From NCBI GenBank assembly GCA_003427395.1, contig BFEA01000198.1, positions 833,817 to 860,128 of the forward strand: a DNA stretch of 26,312 bases, read 5' to 3'. The notes beneath the pieces are model-generated. The model worked only from the letters and a program-made list of their open reading frames with translations. It did not search any database and had not been told where the DNA came from. Of this stretch, positions 19,635 to 26,312 are shown in pieces. A program made the translations under genes and the position numbers. This DNA comes from Chara braunii (lineage: Eukaryota > Streptophyta > Charophyceae > Charales > Characeae). Every line of letters starts with the position of its first letter. Within the stretch, counting starts at the first letter, position 1.

Positions 19635-20162
19635 CCACCACCAAGAGACGGTGGAAGAAGATGTAGGTCGTGGCTATGGTGGACCTCGTGTACTGCTGGC
19701 AGTAAGAAGGAGATTCTGACATTGGTTGTGGTTCAGTCACACATTTTTGTTATTATTGTTATTTATTGCACGAGGCAGTCGGGAGAGAGAAGGGGGATGG
19801 AGTGAGTTGGCAAGAGGAGGGGGATTTGCCATTGGTGTGCATCATCTTCTTCCTCTTTCTTTCTTATTTCTTCTTCTTCTTTGTCTCTTTCCCTTTCCGA
19901 AGTTCTTTCTTTTCATTTGCAATGGGACGGCATTGTCTTTCCTTGTGTTATTGGACTTTGGAATAGTCAGGATCATAACAGGTAGTACACTTGGGAACAG
20001 CCAGAATCACAACAGCTGCTTATTTTGCTGCCTGCCCCATAGCTTGCCGCTGGCCCTTATGCTTTGCTGCCTGCTGGGATTGATGCCACATTGCTTGCCT
20101 GGCTGTTTGCCTTGTCCTGTTGCTGGGCAGTTTGTCGGTCCACCTGCCTACTTTGCTGCCTT

Positions 20163-20216
20163 GCTGCTTGCCTTGCTGCTTGCCTTGCTGCTTGCCTTGC
20201 TGCTTGCCTTGCTGCC
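20163..20216. repeat. 12-bp tandem array GCTGCTTGCCTT, about 4.5 units
   Basis: Four identical units and a half unit. Being perfect, the array is recent. It shows how the CTGCC-rich bodies of this family expand. Confidence 0.9.
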
Positions 20217-20302
20217 AGACTTGTACCTCTTTAGCTGCAGTCCTTGCGAAAGGGGATTTTTCAGCAGACTTTCACTGCCAAGTGCCAAAAGGCGATTCAG
20301 CA

Positions 20303-20353
20303 GGCTGTAGCCAGCCTACTAATGAGTCGGCGAGAGTCCACTGAACCAGGCTG
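20303..20353 (+). ncRNA. Decayed hammerhead ribozyme-like motif, fourth copy
   Basis: It aligns with 14828-14878: a GCTGT stem III start, cagcct, then CTAATGA in place of CTGATGA, gtcggcgag, and GAACCAG where the others have AAAACAG. It keeps the guanine that copies at 14870 and 17629 have lost, suggesting an ancestral GAAAC box. Stem I is truncated and only about three stem III pairs remain. Inactive. Confidence 0.45.
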
Positions 20354-20551
20354 TCATTAACCCTCGTCTCCCTGAAGTTCATAATGGTTTTCTCTGTCCA
20401 TAATTGTATCCGTGAAGAAACCAAGACATGCTCCATTTGGGAATTGTTTTCAGATGGTGCCGGAGTCCCTTCAAGTCTTACATACGATATTACGAATGTG
20501 TGATGTTGTGACATTTAGGACTTATCCACCATCACATACACATGCAGTGCT

Positions 20552-20552
20552 C

Positions 20553-20597
<45 letters not shown>

Positions 20598-20598
20598 T

Positions 20599-20662
<64 letters not shown>
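20552..20662. repeat. Compound (CA)n(CT)n microsatellite
   Basis: A CA run (about 20562-20596) is followed by a CT run of more than 30 units. The long frames on both strands here are artefacts of the array. Confidence 0.95.
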
Positions 20663-20664
<2 letters not shown>

Positions 20665-20699
20665 GCACGCATGCGCACGCTCGCTCGCTCTCACCCCGA

Positions 20700-22290
20700 G
20701 CTCTAGGAGGCAGAGGGAAAGAAGGGAGTCCAGAGACATTAACTAGCACCCACATAAGTAGCATTTTACAAAGGTGACGAAGAAAGAAGGGACATTCCAC
20801 CGGCACCCACACACCAAGTAACATTTGAGAAACAACACCAGTCACGAATGGCATCATGACCTGGAGGGATAGAGACGGTTGCCTCACACAATGATTGCAG
20901 AAACATCTGAATATCTTGTCAGCAACGGCGCTAGCATAGCAACTGCATCTCCCTCCTGCCAGCAATACGCTGCTTAAACAGGCAATGCAACATTCACTTA
21001 CGGATAATAATCAGTCTCCATTCATTTTAGAGTCCCATTAAATGATGAAACCAGCAGCTCAGTGATAGTGGATCAACTCTGACGGACCATCCCAGGATGC
21101 TTTTTGTATGCTGGCACCATCTACTTCAGACAGTACATACCACTGATGTTCACAGAGCAGAAGCAGATCAGAAATGCGTCTGAGGACTCTGACGCTGACT
21201 CTGACATTGCTAATGGCCAAACATTTCCTCAGTTTGTTGTCTTCTAGCATCAAGTAACTTTTGGTCTTTTAAGACAGTCGGCACAAAGTTGCCAATCGTA
21301 TGCTCTAACACAGAGCTGACAATGGCGGCACTGAGTTTCCTCCTTTGCAAAAGGTAGGGAAGGAAGAAACTTCCAAGAACTTCCAAGGAATGTGTGTGCT
21401 CAAAGAAGCAGAGCGACAACATTTAGCAGCTACTTTGAGCATGCGACAAACCAAGTTAGCTTACTTCATCGCTGGTCCCCCGTGGGGTTTGACCAACTGC
21501 CAGCATTTAGTGGCTTATTCTTTCTCCTCAACAGTCAGAACACACGTGAGAGCCTAGAGGACCTGCTCGCTCCGTACCACATCATGGCCTGCCACCTGTC
21601 AACGTTACGTGAATACAAGGACTACCGAACATCCCCAACATATGTCATACTCTGGCTGAGCACCAGCCTGCAGCACACATACTTGCCACCCATGGCAGTC
21701 CCTTCCTTATCCTACCAGCTGGAAGACGCACGAATGCTAAGAGACGAGAAACATGAGGAGTGCAGAACACCATAGGGTTGCTGTTGCAACTCAACCGCAC
21801 ATCATCTGCGAACGCAGGATCAACTGTGCGCCACTACCAGAAAAAAGAAAACCATTCAATCCAAAATTTCCAAATCCCCTTCGACAGGTGTTCAAACTTC
21901 CAAAGTCCAATATCTTCCGCGGTTTCAGATTTGTTATACCGAGTCGGATTGGAAGCCAAGACATGAGAATGGCACGGTTCACCAGCTTCTTTCGGAGTTT
22001 CTATCTGTGACAAGTAAAACTGGTTGGCAATCGGCACTTCACAGCAAAGGTTCTTAGGATCCCACGTGACGTGAAGAGGTTAGAGGCAGCTACATAATGG
22101 CAGAGTGATTGTTTTCGGACACAGAAAAATAGCACTAGAGGGAGCGCAGAACAGTTGGGACCGTGAAGCTGACCGGTCAAAGATGTGCGCCGAGCGGTGC
22201 CCACGACGTGTCCACCAGCATTCAACTGCACTTTGACACAACTCCTCTGTGTGCCCAAACTTCACTCCACTCAATCAGGGGTGGACATGC
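20700..22290. other. Gene-free stretch downstream of the U-box gene
   Basis: The stretch lies 3' of the minus-strand U-box gene, so its right part should hold the 3' untranslated region. I see no AATAAA signal on the minus strand near the stop codon. A 127-codon plus-strand frame at 21392-21775 has mixed composition but no family I recognise. Confidence 0.4.
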
Positions 22291-25200
22291 TTACCTCTCA
22301 TGCATAACACCTTCATTCATAGCATGTAGTCGTGCCAGTTCTGCTCCATTCGATCGTTGTCTGAGCATCGGAATCTTGAGGAGATGAGTTGCTTTGATCT
22401 TGGCTCGGGGAGTGGAATTTGGGTCGCTGATCACCTGCTTCAGTGTGTCCACAAGTCCGCTCATCTTCGCGACCTCTGACTGCAGCCACTCCGATGCGCA
22501 AGCAATACAAAAGAGGATGGCAAGAGCATTCTCAACAAGCGGCTGTTCCTCGTTCCTCTGTATCACCCCGAAGAGTACGCTGACACCACGCATCTCCACC
22601 ACCTTCAACCTCGCAGCAGGAATGCTCATCAAATTGTGAATAACTGAAACTGCCGGGTATGCCATGGGGCTTCCTGGTTGCTGTGCAATCTTCAGTGCAA
22701 TAGGAATGATGCCTGCGGATAACATTTGCATACGGTTTTCTGGATCTACAGACAGAGCGGACAGCGTCTTGAGGACCGCGCTTCCCAAGCATTCAGTTCG
22801 GTTTTCTTGCTGCAATGCACTTATCAAGGCGGGTATCCCACCCCTCTCTCGAATCAAGTCTCTAATCCTGTGAAGTTCATCTCGTGAAAGGCTTCGGAAC
22901 GTTTCTGCAGTTATTTCCCTGACCTCCTCTGTCGGAGCTTCTTCCAGAATTCGGACCAGATGAGCAAGAATCTCACTTCTAGCAATCCTGATCTTCAGCT
23001 CCGCCTCAATTGACACGTTGAGAGCAGTGGCCACGGCGTCCTCCAAAACTTTGACCCAGCGCCTATCCATACCGTGGCTGACCGAAGAGGTTTCCTGCAT
23101 ACGGTGCACTTTTTGAAAGATTGCCTCCATCATCTCAACTCCTCCCAATTCACAAATGAGCACACGACACTCGGGTACATTCTTTGCCAACCTCCTTAAT
23201 GTGTTGATTGCCTGAAGTTCTTCGTCCAGCACCTCTGCGCCACTTGGATGAGCCTTGCGAACAAGATAGATTATCTTTGCTTCGCTGGGCACTCTTTCCT
23301 GTCCCCCTTCCAAGAACAAAGAGTCTCCATTCGGTGCTTGACTCGCTGAAGTGCACGGGTGACTGGCAGAGACAAACACATCCCCTGACGAGTTGGTTTC
23401 AGGGCTGTGGACAGTCACCAAGCATGCCTGATCAATGTCCGAATGGTCTTGCGATTTCCAGCTCAGACTTGTTGTGAGGCGCCTGTCATGGCTGCGAACA
23501 GAACAAGCTCTATTGATTGCAGGTTCTGATCGTTCTTCTTTGCTGACCTTGAGAGCATCACTCGCGTCATCGCCCACCCAGCCGATAGCATTCACCGTTG
23601 CATCCGTTTCTGCATGCTCAAGACCCTTCTCGCGATCATAACCCTTAATGTGGGAGTCCAGGCAAGGGATTCTCACCGCTAGATCAACCCTAGATTCTCC
23701 CGAGCAGGTAACTTGCTCCCGCTCCCTGTGACTACTTCCGTGCATACCACTGGCCCTCTGCTCAGCAACTGCTAACTTCCCAAGCCCGTTGACGATGTGC
23801 CTTCTGTCCTCAGTGTACCGCAGTTTTGCACCTTGATCTCCTTGTATGTGTTCCAAGCTACCGATGGCGTGAGATATCTGCCCTTGGGCGCGAGCACTTG
23901 AAAAACCGCGGTACTGCACACCTCCATTAAGGGTTTGCACAACAGGAGAATCCTCTTGCTTCTCGCAACTCAGGTCCCCTGACTCTGGAGACAGAACTTC
24001 CTCTCGTGCAAAGGCTGGGCTGTCCGCCGAATTTTCTGACAGGGGAGAATCCACATATCGGTTCAAGGGTGCACTCCACCGCATCCTTCTCAGAATTTCC
24101 GAGCTAGGAAGATGCTGTGTTTCGACTGTCACATGCGGTGAGGATGGAGTTGTGCTGCTTGGAGTCATTGAGGACTCACTATCACCTTCCTTTGGTCCCC
24201 GATACAGCAACCTTTCACTGGAACCCCTACCGGGGCCCCCACTAAGTAACCGGGCTGGGTTGTACAGTGGAGTGGTGTCTGCTGGGATGGTCACAATTGA
24301 TGTCGGCTTGCTCCTCCCAGGTGACAAATGACTCCGTGGTTCGTTTAACGGGGGGACAGCAGCAGAAGGAGATCCGGCCCACAGATCTCCACTCCAACTT
24401 CGAGAATGGTGCCTCGATTTCCCTGATGGCTGTTTTTCCAGAGATCGCCTCCGGCTTGCGTTATGTTGTCCATCCTCCAGCAAAGGTGGTACCTCTCCAC
24501 TCAACGAGCCAGATGTGCTACTTCCACTGTGATCATCTTCCCCGTCAACAGATCCATCCACCTCTTCTTTGTAGCACTCTCCATCTCTTGTGGTCACCGA
24601 AATGCCACGATGTGCATGTGAGGGAGAGCCTCCCACATCTCTCAGTGAATTAGACCCTGGTTCAGGTGTAAAATCACAGGCATTCTCATGAGCAGGGGTC
24701 TCCAGAACCGGCAGGCGAGATCTTCCTCTTAAGTTCGAGACCCGGGCTTCTCTACAGAGCACCGCTAGCTTATGCACGTCCTCCCCATTATCAATGAACC
24801 ACGTTACCCAATTGTTAATGAGCTTGCCAAGCGAGTCCCCCTGGAGCTTACATGGCACATCGTAACCATTCTGCAGTGACCACAGGCGAATCTCTGCTCG
24901 TAGCGTGAAATTCGGAAGCAGTTGGGAATCTCCCAGGCGGTTTTTTGTCTTTGGGCACACTTTCTTCACCCTCTTATGCAGCCACTCGTATATGAATGCG
25001 CGCTCATATACTTCATGAGAGGCAATGATGACAGGCTCAACCATCCTCTCCTGTGACAGGGGACAAACAAACTGCTGAGGCAGCGACTCTCGCAGTTGTT
25101 CCACCGGTACTTCGGTGCACCGCAGGAGCTCGATCAAAAAGTCTACAACCTTTACTTGTGCTTGTGCATGCCGCCCTTCCTGTGCCAAGTCCCTTGCTTC

Positions 25201-25713
25201 CTCTAGACCCAGCATGTTGAGCAGGAAGTCTATGTTCTGTTTGCTCTCTGTTTCAGGTGTGAGATGGATGCTCCTGCGCAACAGTCTGATCTTCCACAAC
25301 TTCAATTCACTCGATCGCTCCCTCTCAAAAGAACCAATCCCCGGCGACTTCAATTCACTCGATCGCTCCCTCTCAAAAGAACCAATCCTCACATCATCGC
25401 CGGGGACATCGCCCCAATGGCTCCCTTTGGTTTCGTCAAACGTCCGGAGGAGTTTGATACAGTAGGAGATATCATTGAGCTGAGCACACACCCGCACTTT
25501 CTCCAATTGCAATGCACGTGACTCTGCAGCCCTTGCTTCCTCTGAAGTTAGACCCAGTGTCCTCAGGAGCTGCTCAGCACGAGTCCTTTCACTAACCGAA
25601 ATCCGATGACCTTTCTTAAAGGATGTTCGGATTGCCTGCATCTCTTTCCATGCTGTAACTTCTTGTTTCTCCAAGCTAGGGGTAATCTTCTTTGCTCTGC
25701 TTATGTTCTGGAC
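22291..25713 (-). CDS. U-box/ARM-repeat E3 ubiquitin ligase, 3' exon (partial)
   Basis: This is the last visible exon of a plant U-box (PUB) protein, 1140 codons plus stop. Such proteins bind E2 enzymes through the U-box and substrates through ARM repeats. Numbering from the exon start: helical U-box N-terminal region about 1-200; U-box about 215-287 (FVCPLSQERM, PVIIASHEVYERAFIYEW, CPKTKNRL, LPNF); Ser/Pro/Arg-rich, probably disordered linker about 290-800; ARM repeats about 808-1125 (ELQAINTLRRLAKN, RERGGIPALISAL, IHNLMSIPAARLKVVEMRGV, VENALAILFCIA). This order, with a long linker, recalls Arabidopsis PUB4 and PUB45-type proteins. The 5' boundary is a splice acceptor in phase 0; upstream exons encoding the rest of the N-terminal domain lie beyond the window. 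The tandem 16-residue repeat IGSFERERSSELK is unusual. The stop codon overlaps a donor-like sequence, so the C-terminus could differ in a spliced form. Family assignment is firm; the orthologue is not. Confidence 0.9.
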   Translation of the reverse strand, partial: VQNISRAKKITPSLEKQEVTAWKEMQAIRTSFKKGHRISVSERTRAEQLLRTLGLTSEEARAAESRALQLEKVRVCAQLNDISYCIKLLRTFDETKGSHWGDVPGDDVRIGSFERERSSELKSPGIGSFERERSSELKLWKIRLLRRSIHLTPETESKQNIDFLLNMLGLEEARDLAQEGRHAQAQVKVVDFLIELLRCTEVPVEQLRESLPQQFVCPLSQERMVEPVIIASHEVYERAFIYEWLHKRVKKVCPKTKNRLGDSQLLPNFTLRAEIRLWSLQNGYDVPCKLQGDSLGKLINNWVTWFIDNGEDVHKLAVLCREARVSNLRGRSRLPVLETPAHENACDFTPEPGSNSLRDVGGSPSHAHRGISVTTRDGECYKEEVDGSVDGEDDHSGSSTSGSLSGEVPPLLEDGQHNASRRRSLEKQPSGKSRHHSRSWSGDLWAGSPSAAVPPLNEPRSHLSPGRSKPTSIVTIPADTTPLYNPARLLSGGPGRGSSERLLYRGPKEGDSESSMTPSSTTPSSPHVTVETQHLPSSEILRRMRWSAPLNRYVDSPLSENSADSPAFAREEVLSPESGDLSCEKQEDSPVVQTLNGGVQYRGFSSARAQGQISHAIGSLEHIQGDQGAKLRYTEDRRHIVNGLGKLAVAEQRASGMHGSSHREREQVTCSGESRVDLAVRIPCLDSHIKGYDREKGLEHAETDATVNAIGWVGDDASDALKVSKEERSEPAINRACSVRSHDRRLTTSLSWKSQDHSDIDQACLVTVHSPETNSSGDVFVSASHPCTSASQAPNGDSLFLEGGQERVPSEAKIIYLVRKAHPSGAEVLDEELQAINTLRRLAKNVPECRVLICELGGVEMMEAIFQKVHRMQETSSVSHGMDRRWVKVLEDAVATALNVSIEAELKIRIARSEILAHLVRILEEAPTEEVREITAETFRSLSRDELHRIRDLIRERGGIPALISALQQENRTECLGSAVLKTLSALSVDPENRMQMLSAGIIPIALKIAQQPGSPMAYPAVSVIHNLMSIPAARLKVVEMRGVSVLFGVIQRNEEQPLVENALAILFCIACASEWLQSEVAKMSGLVDTLKQVISDPNSTPRAKIKATHLLKIPMLRQRSNGAELARLHAMNEGVMHER
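25299..25388. repeat. 48-bp in-frame tandem repeat within the U-box gene
   Basis: The 42-bp blocks at 25299-25340 and 25347-25388 are identical, with a 48-bp period, encoding two copies of IGSFERERSSELK separated by three residues. Perfect identity in a coding exon indicates a recent duplication. It lies between the N-terminal helical part and the U-box. Confidence 0.9.
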
Positions 25714-25737
25714 CTGCGCAGCAAACCAGAAGAAATG
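25714..25737 (-). other. 3' splice acceptor of the U-box gene exon
   Basis: On the minus strand a T/C-rich tract (TTTCTTCTGGTTTGCTG) ends in CGCAG immediately before GTC of the first family-like codon. The conserved protein begins directly after it, while the preceding in-frame sequence is part of a repeat. This is why the coding region is not extended to the ATG at 25869. Confidence 0.7.
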
Positions 25738-26312
25738 ATCATGTGACAAAGAATAGAACCAGATCATGACAGGGTCCACACAAACAGATGCATTGGGAAA
25801 CACCCAATGGTTTGGAGACCAAGATAAGTGCACAGAAGTGCAAGGAAGGAGAGAATGAGACTCTCTCACTCTCTCTATATATGTAGTGTCACATATCTAT
25901 GCACAGCAATACAGAAGAAATGAAAATACCGCTCAGCTTCCGATTCCACTACCACATTGACAGAGAATAGAACCAGATCGTGACCGGTCTGGACAAACAG
26001 CTGCATTGACAAACACCCAGTAATTTGGAGACCAAGAGAAGCCCGTAGAAGTGCAAGGAAGGAGAGAACAAGACTCTCTCTCTACATATATATAGTCAAA
26101 CAGAGCTGCCCGGTAAACCATAGGCAGATATTTGTGACGATATATATATCGTCAAATAGTATATATATTGTCACATAACTACGAACTAAAAGAGCGCACT
26201 TTGCGGAACAAAGAATAACAGCAAAAAACGGGCACAGTGATAACATGCAAAAATAAAAAGAAAAAGAAAAAGAAAAAACAAGGGCAGATTGAAACCATTA
26301 AATTTCTCATTC
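25714..26312 (-). other. Intron of the U-box gene, with a 213-bp tandem duplication
   Basis: Two diverged copies of one unit lie in tandem: about 25745-25900 and 25958-26110. Both contain gaatagaaccagatc, gcattg, aaacaccca, tttggagaccaag, gaagtgcaaggaaggagag and gactctctc. Short TATATA runs and a CT run follow each. A purine-rich AAAAAG run is at about 26256-26279. The donor site lies beyond the window. Confidence 0.65.

Larger units (their letters stand above)
19980..20370 (+). repeat. CTGCC-rich repeat family, copy 4, 3' part
   Basis: A CTGCC-rich body leads through a perfect 12-bp tandem array (20163-20216) into the motif tttcactgccaagtgccaaaagg, comparable with the pre-module segment of copies 2 and 3. 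A decayed ribozyme-like module follows. The 5' start block is not seen. Confidence 0.55.

Noticed and set aside
19726-20310. 194-codon plus-strand frame with hydrophobic runs
   Set aside because: The hydrophobic part comes from the T/C-rich tract and the 12-bp GCTGCTTGCCTT array, not from real membrane segments.
20552-20662. CRISPR-like or functional array
   Set aside because: It is a simple dinucleotide microsatellite without spacers.
25933-26121. 62-codon minus-strand frame upstream of the U-box exon
   Set aside because: It is the translated second unit of the intron's tandem duplication.

Overview
The window looks like nuclear DNA of a land plant. It holds one clear protein gene, a plant-type U-box/ARM-repeat E3 ubiquitin ligase on the minus strand at the right end. 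The remainder is a dense mosaic of decayed transposons, SINEs, MITEs, microsatellites and local duplications. The large genomic spacing, (GA)n/(CT)n and (GT)n arrays, tRNA-headed SINEs and an intron-containing PUB gene fit a plant. I cannot fix the lineage; a non-seed plant (lycophyte, fern or bryophyte) is a guess.

Left part (1-9830) is AT-rich. It contains two diverged direct copies of the same stretch (about 181-1775 and 7985-9830), about 7.8 kb apart. Three related hAT-like non-autonomous elements with TTCG/CGAA-rich ends lie here: a right end cut by the window edge (1-162), a complete one with a perfect 8-bp target duplication (5484-6216), and one inside the second copy of the direct duplication (8372-8729), where the first copy shows the matching empty site. 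A tRNA-derived SINE (2992-3315) is split inside its box A by a Tourist-like MITE (3004-3125). A 117-bp foldback (4119-4235) and a probable LINE reverse-transcriptase relic (about 4740-5040) complete this part.

Middle part (9830-13420) has local tandem duplications, CT-rich low-complexity DNA and a second SINE on the minus strand (12216-12468). I found no convincing gene.

Right-middle part (13420-20370) is dominated by a dispersed, A-poor, CTGCC-rich repeat family. Four of its copies end in the same 50-60 nt module. In the best copy (14828-14878) this module folds as a hammerhead ribozyme with open helix III: perfect 6-bp stem III, 4-bp stem I, intact CTGATGA core, short stem II, and one change in the GAAA box. 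A second copy (17585-17637) keeps the fold with a compensatory base-pair change. This points to an old retrozyme-like, ribozyme-carrying repeat family and is the most interesting signal in the window.

Right end (20700-26312): about 1.6 kb with no recognised gene, then the U-box/ARM gene. Its 3.4-kb last visible exon runs from a splice acceptor at 25714/25713 to a stop at 22291. The upstream intron (25714-26312) carries its own tandem duplication. Earlier exons, expected to encode the N-terminal U-box-associated helical domain, lie beyond the right edge.
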